Of a stretch of DNA of 14,827 nt, positions 1 to 7,808 are shown piece after piece (within the stretch, counting starts at the first letter, position 1; the number at the start of each line of letters is the position of its first letter). This DNA is from Bacillota bacterium (GTDB lineage: Bacteria; Bacillota_E; Sulfobacillia; Sulfobacillales; Sulfobacillaceae). The notes under the pieces were generated by a model. It saw only the letters and a program-made list of their open reading frames with translations, did not search any database and was not told the origin of the DNA. Both the position numbers and the translations under genes were made by a program. Location: assembly GCA_021820645.1 (NCBI GenBank), contig JAKADJ010000023.1, positions 1 through 14,827 on the forward strand, written 5' to 3'.

Positions 1-17
1 TGCCGACGCATATTTTT

Positions 18-38
18 GGGCCCCAATTATTGGGGCCC
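18..38 (+). terminator. GC-rich hairpin before the HMG-CoA reductase gene
   Basis: A perfect 9-bp stem (18-26 pairing with 30-38, GGGCCCCAA/TTGGGGCCC) closes a 3-nt loop and is followed by TTTATC. It could terminate transcription of a gene upstream of the window, or attenuate the gene that follows, whose ribosome binding site starts about 11 nt after the stem. The T-tract is short, so the terminator reading is tentative. Confidence 0.5.
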
Positions 39-60
39 TTTATCACATAGGAGGAAGCAA

Positions 61-1338
61 ATGCGACGCGCTAGATGGTCTCACCGCAATCACGGCCAAG
101 CAATTTTGGAGCGGCAAGAGACGCTTCGAACCTTGCCCCAATGGACTAATGAGGATGATCGGATCTTTGACTGGGGTGTTCCTCCAGAAAAGTTGGGAGG
201 ATTTTTGGAATCCCTTACCGGGCAGATGATTCTCCCGGTTGCTGTCGTCGGCCCCCTTCCGATAAACTACGCAAAATACACGCGCGATTCTGATTACTCA
301 TTACGAGAAGTAGAGCGGATGAGCGACAACATATTGGTGCCGATTGCCCATACCGAGGGGGGGCTGTCCGTCTCCATGCAACGCGGGATGAACGTACTGG
401 CCGCCAGTGGTGGAGTCACGACCTACATTCTCGAAGATCACATGACCCGAGATAGCGCTTTTGTTTTTCACAATGTAGACGTGACGGTTACCGCGCGCGA
501 CTGGATTCGCGATAACGAGAGTGCTTTACGAGACTGGATTAATGATCCTTTACATCCGGGCAAAGCTAAACGCGATGATCATAGGGCTGCCGAGGTATCT
601 ACCCACGCTCGTCTATTAGGCATTCGCCTTCGGGTCGTGGGCTCGGTGTGCCACGTGTTGTACCAATTCGATACGGGTGATGCCTGCGGGCCTAACATGA
701 TGACTCGAAATGCCTATGCGTTGAATCGCGAAATTGTGTCGCGGATGGAAAATGCCCTGGGAATTGTCCCGGATAATATTTTCTTGGAAGCAAATTTGGG
801 GGGGGACAAAAAGCCGAGTGCGGAATATTTTAATGGAGGGCATGGACGAACAGTGCTTGCGCACGCCAACATTTCGCACGAGATGCTCTTGCACCATTTG
901 GATATCTCAGCCGAGGCGCTGGGGGAACTCGAGTGGACCGGCCTTCATGGGTCTGTCGCTAGCGGCATGCAATCGTTCGGATTTACTCCGGCCTCGGCGG
1001 TGGCTGGGCTATTTACGGTAACCGGGCAGGATCTTGGCATGGTAGGAACCAGCAGCATGGCGCATGGTGCCGTGAAGCTCTTACCCACTGGAGTGTCCTT
1101 TAGCATTCAATTAGGAGGTCTTGAGGTGGGCGTGGTGGGTGGCGGATCGCAATTGCCTCACGCCCAAACCTATCTACGGATGATGGGCTGCGATAGCCCC
1201 GGCGGCGCTCGTAAACTGGCTCAAATCATCGGCGGGGCAGCGCTGGCGCTTGAGATTTCAGCTGCTGCCTCGATGGCCAGCCGCGGGAGCGAGAATTTCT
1301 TTCGGGCACACTTTGAGCGGGGCGGATTACGGCGTTAA
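61..1338 (+). CDS. Hydroxymethylglutaryl-CoA reductase, class I-like
   Basis: The product (425 aa) should reduce HMG-CoA to mevalonate with NAD(P)H, in the cytosol; no membrane segment is visible. The four catalytic positions of class I enzymes can be placed: E50 in an ESLTG block, K250 in GGDKKP, D324 in TGQDLG and H417 in FFRAHF. Further family blocks are PVAVVGPL (59-66), HTEGGLSVSMQRG (97-109), TGDACGPNMM (205-214, where TGDAMGMNM is usual) and LEVGVVGGGSQLP (354-366). I start at ATG 61 because GGAGG lies 6 nt upstream; an in-frame TTG at 16 has no such site and would add 15 residues read through the hairpin. The gene converges with the diiron oxidase gene, with 4 bp between stop codons. 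No other mevalonate-pathway gene is in view, so its pathway role is unknown. The family call is firm. Confidence 0.9.
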   Translation: MRRARWSHRNHGQAILERQETLRTLPQWTNEDDRIFDWGVPPEKLGGFLESLTGQMILPVAVVGPLPINYAKYTRDSDYSLREVERMSDNILVPIAHTEGGLSVSMQRGMNVLAASGGVTTYILEDHMTRDSAFVFHNVDVTVTARDWIRDNESALRDWINDPLHPGKAKRDDHRAAEVSTHARLLGIRLRVVGSVCHVLYQFDTGDACGPNMMTRNAYALNREIVSRMENALGIVPDNIFLEANLGGDKKPSAEYFNGGHGRTVLAHANISHEMLLHHLDISAEALGELEWTGLHGSVASGMQSFGFTPASAVAGLFTVTGQDLGMVGTSSMAHGAVKLLPTGVSFSIQLGGLEVGVVGGGSQLPHAQTYLRMMGCDSPGGARKLAQIIGGAALALEISAAASMASRGSENFFRAHFERGGLRR

Positions 1339-1342
1339 CCGC

Positions 1343-2272
1343 CTACACACACCGAGCGCGTAAGAATAACTTGCTTTGGCATAATAAAGAGAGAAAACAT
1401 GTGTCACAATCGCGGGATGCCTTGAGGCCTTGGAACTTAGTGCCAAGGTCTTGGGCTTGTTGGCGGATTCCGGTGCCCACACCCTGTACGAAACGTCGCA
1501 CCCCGTCCGGATACCGAGGGTTGCGTTGCTCTGGATCGAGTCCGATTCGTTTCGCCTTGTGTTCAATTTCGTGCGAGAGATGATCTAAAAAGAGTCGGCC
1601 ATCCATGCCCACTTCCGCTGCATCGGCTCCCAATCGGGAGTACATGGCATCCATGATAAACATGAGGTCATCCTTCATGTCCATTAGCACCGCGCGGCGC
1701 TCTGAAGAGATTTGGGGAATCTGGTTCTTCAGGTAATGCTCGGCAAAGGCCTGATGGCGCGATTCGTCACGAAGAATGCGACCAGAGAGTTTGCCAAAGA
1801 GTGCTTCAGGTTGTGACTTGGCATATATTTGGTAAAAGTTTTTGGCAAAGATGTCCGAAATTAAGATGCCCCACACCCAATCAATCCGATCGCCTTTGCG
1901 TAAGCGGTTGTGGTAGCGTAACATCTCGGGCATTTCTCGAATGGTTAAAGGGTCGGTCCCCAGACGCTGATACAGTTGGGTAAGGACTTCAAAGTGGCGT
2001 GCCTCATCCATCAAAAAGCTGCTGAGATAAAGTTGGGCCGTGGTCTCTCCTGCCGCAGCCATTTGCGGCAATACGGTACTGGCTCCAATCATGGCGGACT
2101 GCTCGCCGAGATAGACCGGCGTCAGCATGCGGGCTAGTGCCCGCGATTGAGGCGGGGTAAATATAATGGGATCATCCCAAGACACGTCTTCGGCCGACCA
2201 TTGGGCCTTGACCCCTTTGTGGAACAACCGTACTAACAGGTCTTCCTCAAATTTGGGATATACCTTTATCAA
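1343..2272 (-). CDS. R2-like ligand-binding oxidase (ferritin-like diiron/MnFe protein)
   Basis: The product (309 aa) resembles R2lox proteins, which carry a Mn/Fe or Fe/Fe centre in a ribonucleotide-reductase-R2-like fold and bind a long-chain fatty acid. Visible metal ligands are E57 (GEQS), E90 and H93 (DEARH), and E170 and H173 (DESRH). The N-terminal stretch LFHKGVKAQWSAEDVSW matches the R2lox opening (KLYEKAKRNGKWNPADIDF in Geobacillus, from memory). At the usual helix-3 glutamate (VEG in R2lox) this protein has D140 (SDI), and the segment to the next ligand is about five residues shorter, so it may be a divergent subgroup. I choose TTG 2272 because GGAGGGG (2278-2284) lies just upstream; the frame stays open to 2491, but that part overlaps the ligase gene and does not resemble R2lox. 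It probably shares a transcript with the upstream ligase (94-nt gap). Confidence 0.8.
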   Translation of the reverse strand: MIKVYPKFEEDLLVRLFHKGVKAQWSAEDVSWDDPIIFTPPQSRALARMLTPVYLGEQSAMIGASTVLPQMAAAGETTAQLYLSSFLMDEARHFEVLTQLYQRLGTDPLTIREMPEMLRYHNRLRKGDRIDWVWGILISDIFAKNFYQIYAKSQPEALFGKLSGRILRDESRHQAFAEHYLKNQIPQISSERRAVLMDMKDDLMFIMDAMYSRLGADAAEVGMDGRLFLDHLSHEIEHKAKRIGLDPEQRNPRYPDGVRRFVQGVGTGIRQQAQDLGTKFQGLKASRDCDTCFLSLLCQSKLFLRARCV

Positions 2273-2366
2273 TCCAACCCCTCCGTTTACTACAGCTGCC
2301 CAACCATCATGATTTTGGTCTCTATACCATACTAAAGAACGCGAATAAACGCAATGAAGCGACCGA

Positions 2367-3947
2367 TCATCGTGCCCACTCCTTTTGTCGGAGGACGACT
2401 CGACGAATTTTGCCTGAGATGGTCTTGGGTAGCTCGGGAACAAATTCAATGCGTCGGGGATACTTGTAGGGGGCGGTGGCCGCCTTGACATGATTTTGTA
2501 GCGTGAGGACTAACTGATCATCTCCCGTGACACCGGGCTTCAGCACGACAAAGGCCTTTACCACTTCCCCACGAATCGGATCCGGTGACGATACCACGGC
2601 GGCCTCGACGACGGACGGATGTTCAATGAGAAGCGATTCGATTTCAAAGGGCCCAATGCGATATCCGGAACTGATAATGACATCGTCAGCGCGTCCCACG
2701 AACCAATAATATCCATCAGAATCGAGGTAGGCCCGATCCCCGGTAATATAATAGTCGCCAATGAATCGGCTGAGGGTGCCTTCTGGGTCGCCTAGGTATT
2801 CGACAAACAATCCCGGAGGACGGCTCGGGTTGACCATGATGGCGATGTCGCCTTCTTGGTTAGCCGGGGCCGGACGTCCTTCATGGTCAATGATGGCCAT
2901 TTCAAAGGCGGGGGCGGGTTTGCCCATGGAACCTGGTTTCACGGCGAGTCCAGGAGCATTAGCAATCAAGACGACGGTCTCGGTCTGTCCGTAGCCATCT
3001 CGAATGGTGAGCCCAGTCATCTCACGGACCGCATCGATCACCTCGGGGTTTAAGGGTTCGCCCGCGCCAACCAATGACCGAAGGGATCCGCTACGGAGTC
3101 TGGTGAGATCTTCTTGGACTAAGAGTCGATATACCGTAGGAGGAGCACAAAGACTGGTGATGGGATGGCTATCTAATATCGTTAAAAGATCGGCCGCTGA
3201 AAATTTGCCCGTCATAGGGTCCACGACAATGCCCGAACCCGCCATCCAAGGGCCAAACAAGGAACTCCAGGCGGCCTTGGCCCATCCGGTATCGGAGACA
3301 TTCCAATGGAGATCCTGGGGCCCTAGACCAAGCCAGTAGTCGGCAGTAATCTGATGCGCAAAAGGATAGGCCTGATTATGCAAGACCATTTTGGGATGCC
3401 CGGTCGTACCGCTCGTAAAATAAATCAGACACGGGTCGTCTTCCATGGTGGGCTTCGCTTGGAGCGGGGCGGAGTGGATCTCGATAGTGTCGAGGCCCAG
3501 ACGACTCCAGCTGGTAGGGATTGACTCGGCGGTGCCGACGGCGATCTGGGAGCGCAGCCGACGCTGGGCTCCCTGGTCAATGCGGGCGGCAATGTTGGGA
3601 AGGACAATGGCACATTCAGCCCCTGCGGCTTCGAGCCGGTACCAGAGATCTTGTGTAGTTAATTGCGTGGTGCCCGGCATCGGAACCGCACCAATTTTAT
3701 TCAGCGCCATCATCACCGGCCAAAACAGCGGGTCCTTGCCGAGAACCAGCAACACCCGATCACCAAATCCAATCCCTTTTTGCATGAGCCATGCGGCAGT
3801 GCGGTCCGATATCCCCTGGATGTCAAAAAAACTCCAACGGGTCGCCTGCCCCTCTAGGTCAATGTGGTAAAGAGCGGTATCGTGAGGCCTCCGTGCGGCC
3901 CAGCGATCCATGATGTCTCGGGCAAAATTTCTAGGGGTACCCGGCAT
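2367..3947 (-). CDS. AMP-forming acyl-CoA ligase (acetyl/medium-chain acyl-CoA synthetase type)
   Basis: The product (526 aa) is an ANL-superfamily ligase that would activate a carboxylic acid as acyl-AMP and transfer it to CoA. Motifs are the AMP-binding P-loop YFTSGTTGHPKMV (175-187), GYGQTE (318-323), TGD (402-404), the hinge and core motif GRADDVIISSGYR (418-430), and the catalytic lysine K513 in PKTISGKIRR. The sequence around the TGD and hinge motifs looks most like the acetyl-CoA and medium-chain (ACSM) synthetases, so a short to medium chain substrate is likely; the exact acid cannot be read. The start ATG has GGGAGGG seven bases upstream. It is transcribed ahead of the R2lox-like oxidase, and a fatty-acid-binding oxidase next to an acyl-CoA ligase suggests a shared lipid-like substrate. 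That link is inference. Confidence 0.88.
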   Translation of the reverse strand: MPGTPRNFARDIMDRWAARRPHDTALYHIDLEGQATRWSFFDIQGISDRTAAWLMQKGIGFGDRVLLVLGKDPLFWPVMMALNKIGAVPMPGTTQLTTQDLWYRLEAAGAECAIVLPNIAARIDQGAQRRLRSQIAVGTAESIPTSWSRLGLDTIEIHSAPLQAKPTMEDDPCLIYFTSGTTGHPKMVLHNQAYPFAHQITADYWLGLGPQDLHWNVSDTGWAKAAWSSLFGPWMAGSGIVVDPMTGKFSAADLLTILDSHPITSLCAPPTVYRLLVQEDLTRLRSGSLRSLVGAGEPLNPEVIDAVREMTGLTIRDGYGQTETVVLIANAPGLAVKPGSMGKPAPAFEMAIIDHEGRPAPANQEGDIAIMVNPSRPPGLFVEYLGDPEGTLSRFIGDYYITGDRAYLDSDGYYWFVGRADDVIISSGYRIGPFEIESLLIEHPSVVEAAVVSSPDPIRGEVVKAFVVLKPGVTGDDQLVLTLQNHVKAATAPYKYPRRIEFVPELPKTISGKIRRVVLRQKEWAR

Positions 3948-4077
3948 TTAAATCCCTCCCAGCGATGAAACTATGTTGCTTGAGGAATTCGGCACGCATC
4001 CCGGCTTTCCTGCGCCGATTTTAAACATTTTAGGTTATTTACCGAGATTTTTTCGCGAGTGTCCTGGTGTCTAAAGG

Positions 4078-4135
4078 GCTTACGCCGACTCTGGGCCGGA
4101 TAATTGGGAGATGGTCGTCTTGAGTCGACGTAAGC
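4078..4135. repeat. Imperfect inverted repeat, 14-bp arms
   Basis: The arm 4078-4091 (GCTTACGCCGACTC) is complementary to 4122-4135 (GAGTCGACGTAAGC) at 13 of 14 positions, across a 30-nt loop. There is no T-tract on either side, so it does not look like a simple terminator. It could be an RNA structure in the leader of the ligase transcript or in the 3' end of the upstream transcript, or a protein binding site. Confidence 0.6.
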
Positions 4136-4140
4136 TTAAG

Positions 4141-4181
4141 GGCGTTCGATGGCGGACGCCGTGTCGCGGTTACCGAACGCC
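4141..4181. repeat. Perfect 8-bp inverted repeat
   Basis: GGCGTTCG (4141-4148) is exactly complementary to CGAACGCC (4174-4181) across 25 nt. It lies 5 bp from the neighbouring inverted repeat and about 60 bp past the stop codon of the gene ending at 4242 (- strand). The function is not evident. Confidence 0.5.
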
Positions 4182-4241
4182 TCAGATTCATCACGTGTGG
4201 TGCCGGGTGTTGCTCTTGCCCATAACGCCCGGGATTCACGT

Positions 4242-4883
4242 TTAAGATGGGGCGCTGGTTCCATGAACCACCATCACCGTGATGGCCGTGAGCCCCGAAC
4301 CATTGACCTGGTTGGGGACTACCCAGACTCGAACCGGGGCGCCCACCTTCAGGCTCTGCCAGTGACCCCCGGGTACGAAAAATGCGGTGTGTGAGGTCAA
4401 TAAAATCCTCGCAGGATGGGGCTGCCCAGCCACGGTAAGGGTCAGCATCGCCTGATCGACCTGGGCGACTTTGCCGGTTAAGGGTGGGAAAGTCACATTG
4501 ACCACTTGGGCGATGACGTCGTTAGTGGCGGTACCTTGCCCTTGTACGATGATCCGCAGCCCATTTTGAAGATACTTGTAGCCGGCGTGACCGGTGGCCA
4601 TAGGCTTGCCGGGCATCGCAATTTTGGTACTTTGTGTGAGGACGACATGGCGCGTTAATTTGGTCAGCCCACCATGGGCATCTTCGAGTGTTACCGTTAA
4701 ACCTTTCGGGTTAATCTGGGTAATCTCCCCTTTGAGGGCAACCCGAATGGCGGGAGTTCCGATCACAGCTCGAGTTAAGGCCGTAGGTACTTTTTGGTAG
4801 GCATAATGGACTACAACTAAGGCCGCCATTAGGGCCATTAGCCAACCTGCAGTGCGTCGAGACATCGGCAATCTTCTTTTCAT
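4242..4883 (-). CDS. Membrane-anchored protein with two beta-rich (DUF5666-like) repeats
   Basis: The product (213 aa) has a positively charged N-terminus (MKRRLPMSRR) and one hydrophobic segment at about residues 11-28, so it is probably anchored with the rest outside the cytoplasm. The body contains two similar units, each beginning K/TGxVxQxxxxxLTxTV, then a strand ending in LT(Q)SxTxxxxPGG-like text, then a V-rich strand with VxVxxxxNxxxxxAxxVxVV. The pattern resembles DUF5666/OB-like repeat proteins, but I infer this from the pattern only. I start at ATG 4883, seven bases after GGAGGG (4891-4896 on +); a TTG at 4889 is too close to that site. It is divergent from the membrane protein gene at 4982. 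Function unknown. Confidence 0.7.
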   Translation of the reverse strand: MKRRLPMSRRTAGWLMALMAALVVVHYAYQKVPTALTRAVIGTPAIRVALKGEITQINPKGLTVTLEDAHGGLTKLTRHVVLTQSTKIAMPGKPMATGHAGYKYLQNGLRIIVQGQGTATNDVIAQVVNVTFPPLTGKVAQVDQAMLTLTVAGQPHPARILLTSHTAFFVPGGHWQSLKVGAPVRVWVVPNQVNGSGLTAITVMVVHGTSAPS

Positions 4884-4981
4884 GTACAATCCCTCCTGGT
4901 ACGAGATATTCGCGAACAGGAGAATATAGTCCCCGGCGCGAATTGAAATTTAGAGGACTAGTACCGGGAAGGCGGCGAGAT

Positions 4982-6436
4982 ATGGGCACATCGGCATCAC
5001 GATGGATCTTTGTGGGACTCATTGGTCTTTTGGGGCCCGTATTACTCTGGTCCACGATTATTCATACCGGATTATCAGGGGATGTGTTTTGGCAGTGGGC
5101 TACCGGGCAATATATGCTGGTACATCATCACGTCCTTTACACCGACCCGTTTTCCTATAGTTTAGCCGGGCACCGTTGGGTGACTGAGGAGTGGGGTTAC
5201 GAAGTATTGCTGGCGTTGGCCACCCGTTGGCTAGGTCCCGTGGCCTACTGGTTATTTTCGGCGGGTATGGCCACCCTAACGGTTCTTTTGGTTGTAGGCC
5301 GTCTTTGGGCTCGAAAGGTCAGCGCTTCCAAGATCGCCCTGATGACTGTGGTCGTATCGGTGTCCATGCTGGCCTTTTTGCGGGTCCGTCCACAAGTTTT
5401 CAGTTACGCCTGGTTCGCCGCCGAACTATGGCTTCTTGACGCCGCACGCACCAAACCGCGACTGCTTTGGTGGATGCCAGCCTTGTTATGGACCTGGACT
5501 AATCTACACGGGAGCTTTTTGTTGGGCTTCTTACTCCTCCTGTTAGAGGGTATTTATATCGCCTGGCCCATCACAAAAGGACGCCTGGTGACTCCTCAAA
5601 CTCGGGTGACGCTCAGGACATGGGGACTTGTTACCGGAGTCTCAGCGCTGGCTTCCTGGATAAACCCTCACGGCTGGGGCATTTTTGCGTATGCACTCCG
5701 CGTCTCGTTTTCGAGCCAGATCTCGTCGCTCATTGCCGAATGGCATTCGCCCAACTTTCACGTGCATTGGATCTTACTGGTGATCCTAGGTCCGCTGACC
5801 ATTATTTTAATGGCTTCACAATTGACTGCAAAGAAGGTGGAATGGCCTGAATTTGTGATGTTAGGGGGCACCTTTGTCGCGGTCTTGGAGTCAGTTCGTT
5901 TTCTTCCGTATTACGCTATGGTGTGGCCGGTGTTACTGGCCGACTTGACGCCCGCCTTCGAATTCCGTAAGGTGCGAACCCTGATTGGCATCCCGGTCAT
6001 GCTAGCGGTGCTGGGTTATACCCTTGGTCACCAACCGATCGTCCCCCCGGGAGAGGTCGCCCGCAGCGTTCCGCAAAAAGCGGTGACCTACTTAAAACAT
6101 CAGAGCGGTCGGGTGTTCGCCATATATCATTGGGGGGGATACCTGATTGCAAACAAAATCAAGGTCTTCGTAGATGGACGCACTGATTTTTACGTAGGAA
6201 GCCCAGTGTTGCCTGACTACCTGGCGGTCAAAAATCTTACCACAAACCCGAACCAAGTGTGGCGTCGCTATCGGGTACGCTATGTGCTATGGGAACCCAA
6301 TACGGCGGTCAGCACATTTTTGGCCGAGGACTCGTCCCAATGGCAAGAGGTCTATGCCTCGAAAGTTGCCGTAATTTATAAACTTCGGGGACGTTGGGGC
6401 ATCACGGCCCGCGTCAATACCCGAACTGGAGGGTAA
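4982..6436 (+). CDS. Polytopic membrane protein, GT-C glycosyltransferase-like
   Basis: The product (484 aa) has many hydrophobic helices from residue 8 to about 360, followed by a soluble C-terminal domain of about 110 residues (LKHQSGRVFAIYHWGGYLI onward). After the first helix comes an extracellular-loop signature: SGDVFWQWATGQY (D34), then TDPFSYS (54-60) and EEWGYE (69-74). This pattern is common in uncharacterised bacterial membrane proteins related to lipid-linked-sugar glycosyltransferases of the GT-C fold, where an acidic residue in the first loop is catalytic. Sugar and acceptor cannot be inferred. I prefer ATG 4982 to the in-frame TTG at 4943 because the TTG lacks any ribosome binding site, although the GGAAGG ahead of 4982 is also modest. 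Its stop lies one base before the next start, so it heads the operon running to rsmI. Confidence 0.7.
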   Translation: MGTSASRWIFVGLIGLLGPVLLWSTIIHTGLSGDVFWQWATGQYMLVHHHVLYTDPFSYSLAGHRWVTEEWGYEVLLALATRWLGPVAYWLFSAGMATLTVLLVVGRLWARKVSASKIALMTVVVSVSMLAFLRVRPQVFSYAWFAAELWLLDAARTKPRLLWWMPALLWTWTNLHGSFLLGFLLLLLEGIYIAWPITKGRLVTPQTRVTLRTWGLVTGVSALASWINPHGWGIFAYALRVSFSSQISSLIAEWHSPNFHVHWILLVILGPLTIILMASQLTAKKVEWPEFVMLGGTFVAVLESVRFLPYYAMVWPVLLADLTPAFEFRKVRTLIGIPVMLAVLGYTLGHQPIVPPGEVARSVPQKAVTYLKHQSGRVFAIYHWGGYLIANKIKVFVDGRTDFYVGSPVLPDYLAVKNLTTNPNQVWRRYRVRYVLWEPNTAVSTFLAEDSSQWQEVYASKVAVIYKLRGRWGITARVNTRTGG

Positions 6437-6437
6437 T

Positions 6438-7808
6438 ATGGATGAAAGACCTCTCATCGAAGCCATTAAAATCCATCGGTCGTATCCCCGCGAAAAGTGG
6501 CATACTCCCGGTCATGGAGACCATCCGCCGTTTCCCGATGATTGGCTTGCATGGGGATCGGATCTCACCGAAGTGGGAGATTTAGCCCCTCGGAGTGATG
6601 GGGGAGACCCGATTCATCGGTCGGAGCAACGAATGGCCGAGTCGTTCGGAGTGAGGAGAACTTGGTATTCAGTACAAGGGGCCTCGCTGCCTGTGACGGC
6701 TGCTATTTTGGCTGCCACGACGGCAACTGGCAAGACCCGCGTGGTCGTCGAGCGCACCGCCCATCGCTCGGCCTTGGCGGCCATGGTGATCGGGGGGCTC
6801 GATCCCATTTGGGTGTACCCGAAAAATACGGCGCGCGGAGTCTCGGCGGACGATCTGGTTCAAACCTTAAAAGGATCCCAAGAGGTCGGCGCTGTGGTGC
6901 TGACGCGGCCCACTTATGAGGGAATTGCGGAGGACATTAAACCTGTCATCGCCGAAGCGCATCGAAAGAGGATTCCGGTGGTGGTGGATGAGGCGCACGG
7001 GACCCATTGGTACGGGCGCATAGGGTATCCCACTTCAGCCCTCACGCTGGACGCCGATCTGGTCGCTCATGGCGCGCACAAAACGGAGCCGACGTTGACG
7101 CAGACGGGCTTGTTGCACCTTCAGGGGAACTTGATTCCTGAGGCTTCCATTGATTTGTGGTGGCGCTTACTCGGGACGTCAAGCCCTTCGTATCTCTTGC
7201 TATCCTCGCTAGATGCCTATCAGGCCCTGCGACGCGATGTGGTATGGACTACTCGATGGCGGGAACTTAGTGAATCGATGCGCCAGGTCTGGCACCAATT
7301 CCCCCATCTCGATTTGCTTCAGCGTCGACTCTCTACAGAAACCGGAGTCGAGGTGGATCCGGCGAAGCTTACGGTGTGGGGGCCACCTGCCGACACGGCC
7401 CGAAGGATTCTCCAATGGGGATGGCCTGAAAAAGTTGAACCGGATGGCATCACCTTGATTTTATCCCCCGAACGGCCGTTGACCATGGTAAAATCTATGC
7501 TAAGCACTCTTCCCGCTTCGGACTCTGCAACGAGGAAGAGGGACCCTTTGCCAATGCCTGTCCGGCGCTTAAGCCCTCGAGCGGCAGTGTTGCGGCCGGC
7601 CGAAGCAGTGAGTCTTGGGCGGGCTGCAGGCCACATCGCTCGTGATGCCATCGTCCCCTATCCTCCGGGGATTCCGGTGGTGCAGCCGGGGGAAGTGATT
7701 AGTCAGGAGGTACTCCAGTGGCTAGCGATGTGGCAAGATCTTAACCCGGGTTCGATTGAAGGCATCTATCCCGATGACCAAGGAGGGAGCGTATGGGTCG
7801 TCACCTAG
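6438..7808 (+). CDS. Orn/Lys/Arg decarboxylase-family PLP protein (YaaO-like)
   Basis: The product (456 aa) is a fold-type I PLP enzyme of the group III basic amino acid decarboxylases. Visible motifs are WHTPGHG (21-27), DLTEVGDL (42-49), QGASL (80-84), RTAHRS (106-111), RPTYEGI (157-163), VVVDEAHG (181-188, with D184 expected to contact the PLP ring nitrogen) and the Schiff-base lysine K215 in HGAHKT. B. subtilis yaaO sits directly before tmk, as here, and that position supports the YaaO-like label. The amino acid substrate is unknown and many members of this branch have no proven decarboxylase activity. The N-terminal wing domain of inducible decarboxylases is absent, as expected for the short branch. 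GGAGGG (6428-6433) precedes the start; the end overlaps tmk by 16 bp. Confidence 0.85.
   Translation: MDERPLIEAIKIHRSYPREKWHTPGHGDHPPFPDDWLAWGSDLTEVGDLAPRSDGGDPIHRSEQRMAESFGVRRTWYSVQGASLPVTAAILAATTATGKTRVVVERTAHRSALAAMVIGGLDPIWVYPKNTARGVSADDLVQTLKGSQEVGAVVLTRPTYEGIAEDIKPVIAEAHRKRIPVVVDEAHGTHWYGRIGYPTSALTLDADLVAHGAHKTEPTLTQTGLLHLQGNLIPEASIDLWWRLLGTSSPSYLLLSSLDAYQALRRDVVWTTRWRELSESMRQVWHQFPHLDLLQRRLSTETGVEVDPAKLTVWGPPADTARRILQWGWPEKVEPDGITLILSPERPLTMVKSMLSTLPASDSATRKRDPLPMPVRRLSPRAAVLRPAEAVSLGRAAGHIARDAIVPYPPGIPVVQPGEVISQEVLQWLAMWQDLNPGSIEGIYPDDQGGSVWVVT

Larger units (their letters stand above)
3948..4241. other. Intergenic region with two inverted repeats
   Basis: No gene is convincing here: the short frames open on both strands have no good start or family resemblance. 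The region separates the repeat protein gene from the acyl-CoA ligase gene, both on -, and should hold the ligase promoter, although I see no clear -35/-10 pair. Two inverted repeats at 4078-4135 and 4141-4181 are listed separately. Confidence 0.6.

Noticed and set aside
2273..2491. N-terminal extension of the R2lox-like frame into the ligase gene
   Set aside because: It overlaps the ligase C-terminus, has low-complexity text unlike R2lox, and a TTG with a good ribosome binding site exists at 2272.
4149..4394. 81-codon + strand frame over the intergenic repeats
   Set aside because: It runs antisense into the membrane-anchored protein gene, has no ribosome binding site and resembles nothing.
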